From contig NZ_QZWD01000027.1 in NCBI RefSeq assembly GCF_003602005.1, forward strand, positions 1 to 37,209: 37,209 nt of DNA. Reading direction: 5' to 3'. Origin of the DNA: Salinisphaera sp. Q1T1-3. Its GTDB lineage: Bacteria; Pseudomonadota; Gammaproteobacteria; Nevskiales; Salinisphaeraceae. The notes under the pieces are model-generated. The model saw nothing but the letters and a program-made list of their open reading frames with translations. It searched no databases and was not told where the DNA came from. Shown here one piece after another: positions 8,229-17,418 of the stretch (position 1 is the first letter of the stretch; each line of letters opens with the position of its first letter). A program made the position numbers and the translations under genes.

Positions 8229-10679
8229 ATGAGCGAACAAGACCCTTCCGAATCCCGTGAGCATCTCGACGATACCGTCGAGAACACATCGGCCCCGCGT
8301 ACTGTCGAGGGGCCCAGCACCACGCTGGTCTACAACCGTCAGTCCACGCCGCGACCGGAGACCATCACGATCCTGCCGATGCAGGAGACCGTGCTGTTCC
8401 CGGAGCTGGTCATGCCGGTGGTGCTGCAGCGCCAGGCCACGATCGGTGCCGCCCAGCGGGCCACCCAGAACGATCATCCCGTGGGGCTGATCCTCGGTTC
8501 GGCGACCGGCGACGGCGAGGCCAACGACGCTGGCCCCGAGGCGCTGCACCGGGTCGGCACCGTCGCCAATATCCTGCGCTATGTGACCGGCAACGACGGG
8601 CTGCATCATCTCGTCTGCCAGGGGGTGTCGCGGTTTCGCGTACACGAATTCTTCGAGGACGACCACGGCGACCTGAAGGCGCGGATCAGCTGGATCGACG
8701 AACCGGAAACAGAGGGCGACAAGCAGATCGATGCCCGCATGTCGAACCTGCGCGCCCGCGCACTGCAGGCGATCGAGCTGATGGACCAGCCCTCGCGCGA
8801 GCTGGCCAACGCCATTCGATCGATCGAGTCCGCGGCCCTGCTCGCCGATGCGACGGCCGGCTACCTGGGGCTCAAGCCGAAGGAGAAACAACGCATTCTC
8901 GAGACCATCGAGCTCGAGCCGCGGCTCGAGCTGGTGCAGTCCTTCATGGATTACCGTCTCGAGGTCATGCGGCTGTCCGCCGATATCAACAAGCAGACCC
9001 AGGAGCGGATGTCCGAGCATCAGCGCAAGGCGATGCTCCGCGAGCAGATGCGTTCCATTCAACGCGAGCTCGGCGAAGACGACAACGTCACCGAAGAAGC
9101 CGAACGGCTACGCGAAGCGCTCGACAAGGCCAACCTGCCCGAGGACGCCGCCGAGCAGACCGACCGGGAGCTGCGCCGGCTGGAACGCATGAACGAGTCC
9201 TCGGCCGAGTATTCGATGGTACGGACCTATCTGGAGCTGATGGCCGAGCTGCCGTGGGACAAGCTCTCGACCGACGCCATCGATATCGCCCGGTCCCGCG
9301 CGATCCTGGACGAGGATCACTACGGCCTGGACAAGATCAAGCGGCGCATCCTCGAACATCTGGCCGTGCACAAGCTCAACCCGGACGGCAAGGCCCCGAT
9401 CCTGTGTTTCGTCGGCCCGCCCGGGGTCGGCAAGACCTCGCTGGGCCGCTCGATCGCCCGGGCGATGAATCGCGAGTTCGTGCGGGCAGCGCTGGGCGGT
9501 GTGCACGACGAATCCGAGATCCGCGGCCATCGCCGAACCTACGTCGGCGCGATGCCGGGGTCCATCATCAGCCAGATCAAGAAGGCCGGGACCCGTAACC
9601 CCGTGTTCATGCTCGACGAGATGGACAAGCTCGGCACCTCGGCCCACGGCGATCCGGCCTCGGCCCTGCTCGAGGTGCTGGACCCCTCGCAGAACGATTC
9701 CTTCAACGACCACTATCTCGGCACGCCGTTCGATCTGTCGAAGGTGATGTTCATCGCCACCGCGAACGTACTCGACACCATTCCGGGCCCGTTGCGCGAT
9801 CGTATGGAAGTCATCGAGGTCCCCGGTTACACCCGCGAGGAGAAGAAACAGATCGCCAAGCGTTATCTGATCGATCGCCAGCGCGAACAGGCCGGCGTGA
9901 CGGCCGAACAGGTCGATATTTCCGATGCCGCGCTCGATGCCATCATCGCCGGCTACACCCGCGAGGCCGGGCTGCGCAACTTCGAGCGCCAGATCGGCTC
10001 GATCGCCCGGCACGCCGCGGTCAAGGTCGCCGAAGGCGAATCCGGCCCGGGGCGGATCGAACCGAGCGACCTGCAGGCCATCATCGGTGCCCGACGTATC
10101 GACGACGAGGTCGCGCTGCGCACCGGCGTCGCCGGCGTGGTCACCGGCCTGGCCTGGACACCGGCCGGCGGGGACATCCTGTTCGTCGAGGCCTCACGCG
10201 CGCCGGGCAACGGCAAACTCACGATCACCGGGCAACTGGGCGATGTGATGCGGGAATCCGCCCAGGCTGCGCTGTCGCTGGTCAAGGCCCGGGCCGAGAC
10301 CCTGGGCATCGCCCAGGAACGCGTCGACAAGTCGGATATCCATATCCATGTCCCGGCCGGCGCGATCAAGAAGGACGGCCCGAGTGCCGGTGTCGCACTC
10401 TATACTGCACTGGTCTCGCTGATGACCGATCGCAAGGTCCGGGCCGATGTCGCCATGACTGGCGAAATCAGTCTGCGCGGTCAGGTTCTGCCGATCGGCG
10501 GCGTCAAGGAGAAGACGCTGGCCGCGCATCAGGCCGGCATCAAGACCGTGTTGCTGCCCGAGCGCAACGCCAGGGACGAGGAGGACATCCCCGACAATAT
10601 CCGCGAGGCGCTGGATATCCGCTACATCGGAGAAGTCGCCGAGGCCATCGAGATCGCCCTCGAGCCAGCCGAGACCTGA
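8229..10679 (+). CDS. lon: ATP-dependent Lon protease
   Basis: At 816 residues this is full length for a bacterial LonA. An N-terminal substrate-binding domain (from about residue 48, [14 protein letters not shown]) is followed by a helical region. The AAA+ module has Walker A GPPGVGKT (residues 396-403) and Walker [10 protein letters not shown]. The C-terminal serine protease domain has the Ser-Lys dyad in KDGPSAG (Ser719) and KEK (Lys762), spaced by 43 as in E. coli. The first ~45 residues (acidic, Ser/Glu/Thr-rich) extend beyond the typical start. ATG 8229 begins this extension; the open frame runs back to 8121 without support. Lon degrades misfolded and regulatory proteins. It follows the hsp20 gene and may be co-regulated with it. 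Confidence 0.97.
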   Translation: MSEQDPSESREHLDDTVENTSAPRTVEGPSTTLVYNRQSTPRPETITILPMQETVLFPELVMPVVLQRQATIGAAQRATQNDHPVGLILGSATGDGEANDAGPEALHRVGTVANILRYVTGNDGLHHLVCQGVSRFRVHEFFEDDHGDLKARISWIDEPETEGDKQIDARMSNLRARALQAIELMDQPSRELANAIRSIESAALLADATAGYLGLKPKEKQRILETIELEPRLELVQSFMDYRLEVMRLSADINKQTQERMSEHQRKAMLREQMRSIQRELGEDDNVTEEAERLREALDKANLPEDAAEQTDRELRRLERMNESSAEYSMVRTYLELMAELPWDKLSTDAIDIARSRAILDEDHYGLDKIKRRILEHLAVHKLNPDGKAPILCFVGPPGVGKTSLGRSIARAMNREFVRAALGGVHDESEIRGHRRTYVGAMPGSIISQIKKAGTRNPVFMLDEMDKLGTSAHGDPASALLEVLDPSQNDSFNDHYLGTPFDLSKVMFIATANVLDTIPGPLRDRMEVIEVPGYTREEKKQIAKRYLIDRQREQAGVTAEQVDISDAALDAIIAGYTREAGLRNFERQIGSIARHAAVKVAEGESGPGRIEPSDLQAIIGARRIDDEVALRTGVAGVVTGLAWTPAGGDILFVEASRAPGNGKLTITGQLGDVMRESAQAALSLVKARAETLGIAQERVDKSDIHIHVPAGAIKKDGPSAGVALYTALVSLMTDRKVRADVAMTGEISLRGQVLPIGGVKEKTLAAHQAGIKTVLLPERNARDEEDIPDNIREALDIRYIGEVAEAIEIALEPAET

Positions 10680-10818
10680 GCCGCGTCGCTGCGCCGGGCA
10701 GTCGTCGCCCGACGTGGCGCGTCTCGGCATGTGCGATACGCCCGGACAACCGGCGCATCGGCCGTTGTGCCGCCGCGGCCGGTGGCAGCCGGGCTGCCCT
10801 TGGACGCGACAATCACGT

Positions 10819-10843
10819 CATGACGGCCGTTGTCGCCGTCATG
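10819..10843. terminator. Hairpin between convergent lon and deacetylase genes
   Basis: CATGACGGC (10819-10827) and GCCGTCATG (10835-10843) form a 9-bp stem with a 7-nt loop. It sits in the 178-nt gap where lon (+) and the deacetylase gene (-) converge. No T-run follows on either strand, so a bidirectional terminator is possible but unproven. The remainder of the gap shows nothing recognisable. Confidence 0.35.
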
Positions 10844-10857
10844 CGATGCCGACTCAG

Positions 10858-11607
10858 TCAGCCGTTGCGCCCGTGCCGCCAGCGTGTCTTGTAGGCAAAG
10901 GCGAGCGGGCCATCCTTGAAGGACATCCCTTCCCGCGGGATCTCGTAGCGACTGGCCGCACGCTCGGCGCGATCGCGGATACAGGTCAGGCCACTGGCGA
11001 AACCGGCGTTCTCTACCCGCGCCATCACGTCCGCATCGTAGTCGCCGTAGGGATAGGCGAAATGCCGTACCTCGCGGCCCAGGACATCGGCCAACCGCTT
11101 GCCGGAATCGTCGATCTCGTGGGTCCGCTCGGCGGCGTTCAATCGGCTCAGCCGGGGGTGGGTCGCCGAATGGGCACCGATCTCGATGCCGGCATCGGCC
11201 AGCTCGCGCAGCGCCGGCCCGTCCATGAGCCGATGATCGGCCTCGGAGTACGCCTCGGTCTGCCAGTCCGCCGTGGCGCCGAGACGATCGCTGACCGCGA
11301 ATACCGTGGCCGGAAATCCGTGATACGCCAGTATCGGCCAGGCATGACAATGGAAATCGACGAAGGCGTCATCGAAGGTCAGCACCACGCCCGGCTGCTT
11401 GAGCGGCGCCTCGCCGCGAAGGGCCGCGAGCGCCCGGTCGAGGCTGATCACGGTCAGATCCGGCCGCACGAGCTGGCGCATGTGACGGGCGAATCGATCG
11501 ACATGACAATACAGCCCGAGCCGATTCGGCGGTTTCGCAAACACGCCGACGTGATGGTAGAGCAATACACGAATCGCCGCGCCGGCCGCGGGAGTCGCCG
11601 CATTCAT
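10858..11607 (-). CDS. Polysaccharide deacetylase family protein (CE4)
   Basis: This 249-residue protein has a NodB-homology domain. Residues 77-80 read TFDD (catalytic Asp79 and metal-binding Asp80). His146 and His150 in HSATHP complete the metal triad, and AYPYGDYD matches motif 4. Such enzymes remove acetyl groups from GlcNAc polymers, peptidoglycan or capsule-like glycans. No signal peptide is seen, so it may act in the cytosol or on lipid-linked intermediates. The frame is open to 11778, but ATG 11605-11607 overlaps the TGA of the upstream glycosyltransferase by 4 nt (ATGA), typical of translational coupling, and is chosen. The substrate is probably the glycan built by that partner. Confidence 0.88.
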   Translation of the reverse strand: MNAATPAAGAAIRVLLYHHVGVFAKPPNRLGLYCHVDRFARHMRQLVRPDLTVISLDRALAALRGEAPLKQPGVVLTFDDAFVDFHCHAWPILAYHGFPATVFAVSDRLGATADWQTEAYSEADHRLMDGPALRELADAGIEIGAHSATHPRLSRLNAAERTHEIDDSGKRLADVLGREVRHFAYPYGDYDADVMARVENAGFASGLTCIRDRAERAASRYEIPREGMSFKDGPLAFAYKTRWRHGRNG

Positions 11608-12668
11608 GTCACGGCAGCCCGTTCGGCCGGTGCCCGGGGCGTGCCGACGCGTCTGGTCATCAGACGCAGCCGCTGGGCCAGCCCCGGCCCGATGAAACGC
11701 CTTGGCGCCGCGGTGACGAAACGACGCATCACGGTCGGCGATTGCAGCAGGCCGGCAGCATAGGCGATCTGTACCCAACCGATGCCCAGCACGCCCTCGA
11801 AGGCCCGGACCGGGAAATAACGGGTCCGCGCATTGGCCTCGCCGAGCCGTGTCAGCCAGTCCGCCGCCCAGTCCAGCTCGGCGAGATCAGCCGGCTGACG
11901 TTTGCCGTTGCGCCACAGTACGCGATGCCGGTCCAGGTCGGCGTCCGCATAGCGCATGCCGAGACAGTCGAGCTGGCGGGCGAAGATACGTCTCTGGAAA
12001 CCCTGGATCGCCTCGGCCTTGCCGCGCGTGGTACTGGTCGGATGACGCCGGCAGCAGACCAGCGGATACGGCTGGCTGGCGATCCGGTGCGATTCGGCCA
12101 GCCGGCTCCAGAACTCGTAGTCCGAGCTGTAGGTGAACGTCTCGTCATAACCGGTCTCCCGCAGAACGCGCGTGCGGCCGGTCACCGAGGGCTGTTGCAA
12201 CGGGCTTTTGTAGATCAGCTGGGCGTGGGCGGCATCGGCATCGGTGGGTCGACGCGTGATCGCGCGGTTGCGCCGGCCCTGCTCGTCCATCCAGGCTGCC
12301 CAGGAACCCACGGCCGCATGATCGGGGTGTCGATCAAGAAAGTCGGTCTGCATCGCCAGGCGGTGCGTATCGGCCCGGTCATCGCTGTCCAGGGAAGCCA
12401 TGTACTGCCCGCGCGCCAGCGCCAGGCCGCGATTGCGGGCGCCGGCGATGCCCAGCTGTGTGTCGTTGCGCACATAGCGCACGCGCACATCCGGATAGAC
12501 GCCGACCACGTCCGCCGTCTCATCGGTCGAGGCATCGTCGATGACGATGAGCTCGAAATCCGTCAACGACTGCGCCAACACGCTATCGATGGCATCGCCG
12601 ATGAAGCGGGCATTGTTGAACGTCGGGATCACCACGCTCACGCGCGGCGGGTGCGATGCAGCGCTCAT
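11604..12668 (-). CDS. Family 2 glycosyltransferase
   Basis: This 354-residue GT-A fold enzyme has the N-terminal signature VSVVIPTFNNARFIGDAI, followed by VIDDASTDET for nucleotide binding, GIAGARNRGL, and the metal-binding DxD-type motif LDSDD. No membrane segments are evident, so it is a cytosolic or peripheral transferase. The C-terminal third is less conserved (SYDYEFW-like acceptor region). GAGGCAGG lies about 2 nt upstream of the ATG as an adequate ribosome-binding site. The stop overlaps the deacetylase ATG. Together the two genes suggest a small surface-glycan modification operon. The sugar donor cannot be named. Confidence 0.92.
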   Translation of the reverse strand: MSAASHPPRVSVVIPTFNNARFIGDAIDSVLAQSLTDFELIVIDDASTDETADVVGVYPDVRVRYVRNDTQLGIAGARNRGLALARGQYMASLDSDDRADTHRLAMQTDFLDRHPDHAAVGSWAAWMDEQGRRNRAITRRPTDADAAHAQLIYKSPLQQPSVTGRTRVLRETGYDETFTYSSDYEFWSRLAESHRIASQPYPLVCCRRHPTSTTRGKAEAIQGFQRRIFARQLDCLGMRYADADLDRHRVLWRNGKRQPADLAELDWAADWLTRLGEANARTRYFPVRAFEGVLGIGWVQIAYAAGLLQSPTVMRRFVTAAPRRFIGPGLAQRLRLMTRRVGTPRAPAERAAVT

Positions 12669-12799
12669 GGCCTGCCTCTTGATTGAGCCCGAGCCCCGTC
12701 GGGGGCGCTGAAACGGCGCCCACGCGCCGACGGCAAACGGCGGATTCTAGTGTGGCCCCACAGCCGGGACAAGACGACCGGTCGCATGGCCTGCATCCA

Positions 12800-13372
12800 T
12801 TATTCGGCCGCGATCAACGCACGCAGCCGATCGGCGACCGCCAGACAGTGGGTATCGGCCACGTTCATATCGCGCAGCGCATCGGCCAGATGCAGCGCAT
12901 AGTCGCGGTTGGGCCCGCTCGGCCCGCTGGCCGTGCGGATGTGTTCGGCGATGTCATCGATCGAGGCTTCGCCCAGCCAGGCCGCGTTGTCGGCTGTCGC
13001 GATATAGGCCAGCCCGTCCTCGACGTGGCCATCCTCGAAGGTCATCGGTTGCACGGCGCGCAGATAACCGTTCTTCTCGCGATGATCGAGATAATCGAAG
13101 ACCGCCGGCGTGACGCGATAGGCCATGCCGGTACAGGTCTCGCCGGGCGCGGCCACCAGTGTAACGACCCGACCGGGCGCGCCCGGCGTACCGCGATGAT
13201 CATGCGAGCCCTGCCAGAACCGGCGCGCCCAGCCGGTGATACGGACCGGCCGGCGTTCGATGTAGTCGAACCCGGCCTTGTAGATCAACGAGCCGTAGCC
13301 GAACAGCCACAGCTCGTCATGATCGGCGAAGGCGCCGGCGCGTCGATTGGCCTCGATGGTGTTGGTCGACAT
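12800..13372 (-). CDS. chaC: ChaC-like gamma-glutamylcyclotransferase
   Basis: At 190 residues this matches the ChaC family (PF04752). These are glutathione-specific gamma-glutamylcyclotransferases that split glutathione into 5-oxoproline and Cys-Gly. The substrate-loop motif YGSLI is at residues 26-30 and the catalytic Glu is Glu99 in REKNGY. GWARRFWQGSHDHRG is also characteristic. The protein is cytosolic. It lies 13 nt from the end of rdgC on the same strand, so the two may be cotranscribed with rdgC first. A GST gene lies some 2.3 kb away, but no functional link is evident. Confidence 0.92.
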   Translation of the reverse strand: MSTNTIEANRRAGAFADHDELWLFGYGSLIYKAGFDYIERRPVRITGWARRFWQGSHDHRGTPGAPGRVVTLVAAPGETCTGMAYRVTPAVFDYLDHREKNGYLRAVQPMTFEDGHVEDGLAYIATADNAAWLGEASIDDIAEHIRTASGPSGPNRDYALHLADALRDMNVADTHCLAVADRLRALIAAE

Positions 13373-13385
13373 CGCGGCCCGCGTC

Positions 13386-14309
13386 TCAGGCCGCCTCGGT
13401 CTTGCTCTCGCCGGCCACGCCGAAATGCGTATAGAGCCGGTCGAGCACGCCGCGCAAGGCTTCGCCCTGCAAGGCGATTCGCGCGGTCAGCTCGGCCACC
13501 GCATCGTCGGCGTCCAGCGAGTCCAGATCGTCCTGGATCAGATCGAGCGCCCGCACACGCTTCAAGTCCAGATTCTCGTCGACGTCGAATTCGATCGCAT
13601 CATCAACGGCGACGTTGAGCTTCGTGGCCTGCATGCCGGCCGCCAGATGAGCCCGGATCTCGTCCTGGGCCAGATCCATGGACGTGATGCGCAGGCTGGC
13701 CTTGTCTTCGTCGCTGGACTCCAGCACGCAGCGATCGCCGCACTCGAAACCGTTGGGCAACGCCGCGGTTTCGGTGATCCAGCGCGACAGCTCGGTGGCC
13801 ACACCGATGCGCGGCTCGGGCCGGGTGACCGGCAGGCTGCCGAGCGCTTCGCGCAGCGCAGCGACCACGGTCTCGGCGGTATTCTCGGAACCGGCATCGA
13901 CCCAGATCCGGCTGGCCCGCAGATCCACGACGAAGGTGGTGCGCTTGGACCGTGTGAACGCCCGGGGCAACAGCTCGAAATGAGCCTGCTCGCGGATATC
14001 GGCCTTCTCGCGCCGGCTGACCTTGCGATTCTCCTTGGCCTCCAGCGCCTCGACCCGCTCGGCGACTTCCTCGGAGACGACCGGGCCCGGCAACACGCGG
14101 CTGATTTCCTGGTAGACCCCGATGGCCAGGCCGTCGACGGCGTGCACCATGGCGTGCTCGCCCTTGATCGGCGGGACGAAGCCGCCGACCGACACCGTCT
14201 GCTCGCCACAGCTCGGGCACAGGGCACCGGCCAGCGCATCGTCCAGCCCGGCCGCGGTCAGCCCGAAATCATTCGTGCCGAGAAAGACGCAGAGATTACG
14301 TAACCACAT
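13386..14309 (-). CDS. rdgC: Recombination-associated protein RdgC
   Basis: This 307-residue nucleoid-associated DNA-binding protein forms a ring around double-stranded DNA and limits RecA loading. The conserved start MWLRNLCVF, the PPIKGEHAMVH segment and the Lys/Glu-rich middle (EAKENRKVSRREKADI) are typical (PF04381). The frame is open back to 14513, but ATG 14309 begins the conserved domain and follows CGGGATC. RdgC is functionally connected to recombination and hence to RecBCD elsewhere in the window, though not adjacent. The length is normal. Confidence 0.95.
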   Translation of the reverse strand: MWLRNLCVFLGTNDFGLTAAGLDDALAGALCPSCGEQTVSVGGFVPPIKGEHAMVHAVDGLAIGVYQEISRVLPGPVVSEEVAERVEALEAKENRKVSRREKADIREQAHFELLPRAFTRSKRTTFVVDLRASRIWVDAGSENTAETVVAALREALGSLPVTRPEPRIGVATELSRWITETAALPNGFECGDRCVLESSDEDKASLRITSMDLAQDEIRAHLAAGMQATKLNVAVDDAIEFDVDENLDLKRVRALDLIQDDLDSLDADDAVAELTARIALQGEALRGVLDRLYTHFGVAGESKTEAA

Positions 14310-14917
14310 GACAGATCCCGAGTTTTCTTCTTCGTGAAGGCGCGATTCGCGGCACCGGATATCGATTGCAGCGACCGCGTGATCGTCGCGCACGATACGC
14401 CGCGCCTTGCGGCTTAACAAGCACGCCGCACGCCGCGCGGCGCATCGGTCGCCGCTGGACCGGGCCCGCCGCAGGACACCATGAACGCGCCGGGTCATCG
14501 AGGTGTCCCACACGTGCCGCGCCCACCACCGCAGGCCACGGCCGGGCAGTGGCTGCCGACAGGCAACGCCCGCGCGGGGACGTGGGCACCTCGATACAAG
14601 GCCCGACGCAAAACGCCCTCACGGGTAGCGCATCAGCGCTTTTCGCGTTGCCGGAGCGCCACGACAGCCTGACTCGCCCGCCATCACTGCCGAATTCAAC
14701 GAGTCGGTGCCCGAATTCGCCTCGTTTGACTTCCTACGGCCGGACATTCGTCTCGCCAAGCGCTCGACTCTGTATTCGAACGGCATGTTCGACATGGCCC
14801 CTCGCTCGCGTCAGGCCATGGTCGGCGCTATCGAGCGATACGGCCACCGCGACGGATCGGTGCCCGACCCGCCCGATCAACGCATACCAGGGCATACCCG
14901 CAGATATATGCCGAACA
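14310..14917. other. 608-bp gap with no supported gene
   Basis: The stretch between the rdgC start and the EAL gene's 3' end has several open frames, among them a GTG-initiated frame from 14707. None has a ribosome-binding site, domain or convincing composition, and the 14707 frame runs into the EAL gene antisense. The rdgC promoter must lie in the first part. No repeats or clear hairpins were recognised. Confidence 0.4.
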
Positions 14918-15697
14918 TCAGCCGGAATCGCCCCGGGCTTCTTCGAATTGTGACGGCGTACACACCGGCAGGCTCTCGAGCCCCGGCCGGGCATAGAAGT
15001 AGCCTTGATGGCGCGTAATGCCGGCCGCGAACAGCCACTGGGCCTCACCGGCCGTCTCGATCCCTTCGGCGATGGTGTCAATCCGCATGTCGCGGGCCAT
15101 GCCGAGCATGCCGGTCACGATAGCCTGGCGGCGCGGATCCCGATCGATGTCGGTGACGAATCGTCGATCGATCTTCAACAGATCGGGTTGCAGGTCGACC
15201 AGCAGATCGAGGTTGGCAAAGCCGGTGCCGAAGTCGTCGAGCGCGACCACGAATCCATAGTCTCGATAGGCGTTGACGATTTCCTGCAGATGGGCCTTGT
15301 CGGTTACATCCTCGCTTTCGGTGATTTCGAAACAGATCCGCTGGACAGACCAACCCACTTCGGCCGCGGCCTCCAGCGTGCTCTGGATGCAGGCCTGCGG
15401 ATCGTAGACGGCATTGGGCAGGAAATTGATCGATAGACGACCTTCAAGCCCCAGTCGATGCGCCAGTCGCAGTGCCTGGGTCCGACACTGCTGGTCGAAT
15501 CGATACAGGCGTTTCTTGTCCACTTGGTTCAGGATGCTGGCCGCGGACTCGCCGTTGACGCCGCGCACGAGCGCCTCGTAGCCGACGACCCGGCGTGCCG
15601 CGAGATCGACGATCGGCTGGAAAGCCATGGTGAAATCGAAATCCAGCGGGGCTTCACAGCGCCGGCAGGAGCCGTCCTTGCGGGCACACTCGCTCAT
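14918..15697 (-). CDS. EAL-domain cyclic-di-GMP phosphodiesterase
   Basis: A 259-residue, single-domain soluble protein. Catalytic residues of an active EAL phosphodiesterase are present: E41-A-L, N91, E124, D154-D155 in DDFGTG, K175, E211 and Q231. The N-terminus carries Cys4, Cys11 and Cys14 (SECARKDGSCRRCEAP) before the FTMAFQPIVD start of the domain, which could bind a metal or respond to redox. It has no GGDEF or sensor domain. The ATG overlaps the TGA of the GST gene by 4 nt, so the two are translationally coupled. The expected role is lowering c-di-GMP. The frame open upstream of 15697 is a shadow of the GST gene. Confidence 0.92.
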   Translation of the reverse strand: MSECARKDGSCRRCEAPLDFDFTMAFQPIVDLAARRVVGYEALVRGVNGESAASILNQVDKKRLYRFDQQCRTQALRLAHRLGLEGRLSINFLPNAVYDPQACIQSTLEAAAEVGWSVQRICFEITESEDVTDKAHLQEIVNAYRDYGFVVALDDFGTGFANLDLLVDLQPDLLKIDRRFVTDIDRDPRRQAIVTGMLGMARDMRIDTIAEGIETAGEAQWLFAAGITRHQGYFYARPGLESLPVCTPSQFEEARGDSG

Positions 15698-16704
15698 GAT
15701 GCGGTTTCCGTATAGACCGACGACGACGGCGATCGATGCCCTGACACCGAACCGGCCGGTGCGACATGAAAGCCGTGTCGTGGGAAATGGTTGCGTAACC
15801 GGCCGAGCCCGGCGGCCTCGCGCTCGATGACCACGCGTTCGGTATCGGCATGCACGAGCTGTCCTTCGACGGGGTCGCTGCCGTAATCGGTCGCTGCGAC
15901 CTGCACCCGCTGACCGGCCGCCCAGGCAAGGGAGGGCTCGATGGCCGACATCAGCGGCTCGAAATCCGGCGCGTCGCATGCGACGGCCAGTGCGTCGGTC
16001 GATTCCATCGGCTGCGGATTACCGTGGCCGATCGCGGCCATGCGTTCGGCCCAGGCCAGAATCGCCGGATAAGCGTTCAGCGCGTCCGCCACGCCCGTAT
16101 TTCCGCGCACATACCAGACCGGATGATAGAGCGCGAAATCGGCCAGCGTCGGCGCTGCCCCGAGCACGAAGGCACGACCGGCCAGCTGGGCCTCCAGTGC
16201 CATGAGCGACGGCTGCCATATCGATGCCGAGAACTGTGCATCCGGGGCGCCCGCGTCGCCGCTGGCAAAGAGGGCAGCCCGATCGGCTCGAAAGGCGGCC
16301 AGCCCGTCGGCGCCGAGCTGGGCAGTCAGCGCACGCTGGCCGTCCGCCGACAGCAGGACCGGAATCGCGGCGAGAAACATCTGCTGATCGCCCAGGCTTT
16401 CGAGCGCGCGCACGCTGACAGCCTGCGCTGCCGGCACGAGCGGTGGCGTCGGCAGCCGTCGGTCGATCTCGCGGACGATCAATCGCGTGTCGGCATAGAT
16501 ATCCCGACCGATCTGGAGCACTGGCGTTCGTCGGTAACCGCCGGTCAGCGGCATCAGATCCGGCTTGGGCAGAATGCGCGGCACGTGCACCGAATGCCAC
16601 GTCGCGCGCTTGTGGCCGAGAACGAGCCGGATCTTCTCGGAAAAAGGCGACGCCTCGAAATGATGCAGAATCATGAAATCTTGACTGGCTTGCGGTGGCG
16701 ACAT
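15694..16704 (-). CDS. Glutathione S-transferase-like protein with extra C-terminal domain
   Basis: This 336-residue protein has a thioredoxin-like GST_N domain at about residues 11-85. The ASPFSEKIRLVLG segment contains the probable active-site Ser, and RRTPVLQIG holds the cis-Pro. A helical GST_C domain follows (DFALYHPVWYVRG). The last ~90 residues form an additional small domain beginning near VQVAATDYGSDPVEGQL, which makes the protein longer than a standard ~210-residue GST. ATG 16704 is chosen over 16743 and 16674 because GAGTGGTG precedes it; the choice is uncertain. It is coupled to the EAL gene by a 4-nt overlap. The substrate is unknown. Confidence 0.85.
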   Translation of the reverse strand: MSPPQASQDFMILHHFEASPFSEKIRLVLGHKRATWHSVHVPRILPKPDLMPLTGGYRRTPVLQIGRDIYADTRLIVREIDRRLPTPPLVPAAQAVSVRALESLGDQQMFLAAIPVLLSADGQRALTAQLGADGLAAFRADRAALFASGDAGAPDAQFSASIWQPSLMALEAQLAGRAFVLGAAPTLADFALYHPVWYVRGNTGVADALNAYPAILAWAERMAAIGHGNPQPMESTDALAVACDAPDFEPLMSAIEPSLAWAAGQRVQVAATDYGSDPVEGQLVHADTERVVIEREAAGLGRLRNHFPRHGFHVAPAGSVSGHRSPSSSVYTETAS

Positions 16705-16791
16705 CACCACTCTACCCGAGCGCGTGTCCGAATCGACGGGCAAAAATGCGATTTTCGCCGTATGTGTCCGTACGTGTCTCGCGGGGCAGCC

Positions 16792-17304
16792 TCACTGGCC
16801 GATAACCGTGACACGATCGCCGAGCCGCAGCGCGCCGCCGGTCTCGATGGCCGCGCGCACGCCCCCGCCTCGATAGAGCCCGGCGCGCATGTCGGCCTGC
16901 AACAGACGCGATAGATAGCCACACGGCGCACAGCGGCCGATCAGGCGCACGACGACGTCGCCGATCACGAGCCGCCGGCCGCGCAATACAAGCAGATCGA
17001 GCCCCGCGATCGCGAGATTGCGCCGCAAATCGGCCGGCGCGATCGACCGCCCCAGACGTTCGCCACAGCGCGCGATATCGGCCGTATCGATCAGTGATAG
17101 CGCACGTGCCCCCTCGCCGATCGCATACCGGCCGGAAAACGTGCCGCAACCGGCCTGATAGCGATCGCCGATCAGGCCCTGTCCGGCCACCGCCTCGGCG
17201 CAGTCGATCGCGTCCATGGGTGCCCCGGCCACCGCCGTCACATACAGCCCGACGACCCGGCCAGCGCCCGTCGTCATCACCTCGTCGGATGTCGCCATGG
17301 CCAT
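16792..17304 (-). CDS. MOSC-domain protein
   Basis: At 170 residues the protein consists of a MOSC domain (PF03473), the beta-barrel shared by molybdenum-cofactor sulfurases and YiiM/YuaD-like proteins. Visible landmarks are GLIGDRY, GRYAIGEG, LRRNLAIAGLDL and the conserved Cys region GRCAPCGYL (Cys125, Cys128), where one Cys typically carries the sulfur or cofactor contact. Start alternatives 17304 and 17298 differ by two codons; GGAG lies 10 nt before 17304. It diverges from the PatZ-like gene. ModE some 5 kb away also concerns molybdenum, but no direct linkage is visible. A long antisense frame runs from this gene through to 20010 and is a GC-bias artefact. Confidence 0.87.
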   Translation of the reverse strand: MAMATSDEVMTTGAGRVVGLYVTAVAGAPMDAIDCAEAVAGQGLIGDRYQAGCGTFSGRYAIGEGARALSLIDTADIARCGERLGRSIAPADLRRNLAIAGLDLLVLRGRRLVIGDVVVRLIGRCAPCGYLSRLLQADMRAGLYRGGGVRAAIETGGALRLGDRVTVIGQ

Positions 17305-17418
17305 AAGCGCACGGCTCCGGCTTGAGCCGGGCCGTCTGTCTTGCTCTGATACACCCATGAAGGGTAACCGTTCGACACCGCCACGGGTGATGGGTAGAAC
17401 GCCGGGGGCAGGCCGTAA

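Noticed and set aside
14707-15018. GTG-initiated 103-codon plus-strand frame
   Set aside because: No ribosome-binding site, no recognisable family, and it runs about 100 nt antisense into the EAL gene. Kept only as part of the uncharacterised gap.
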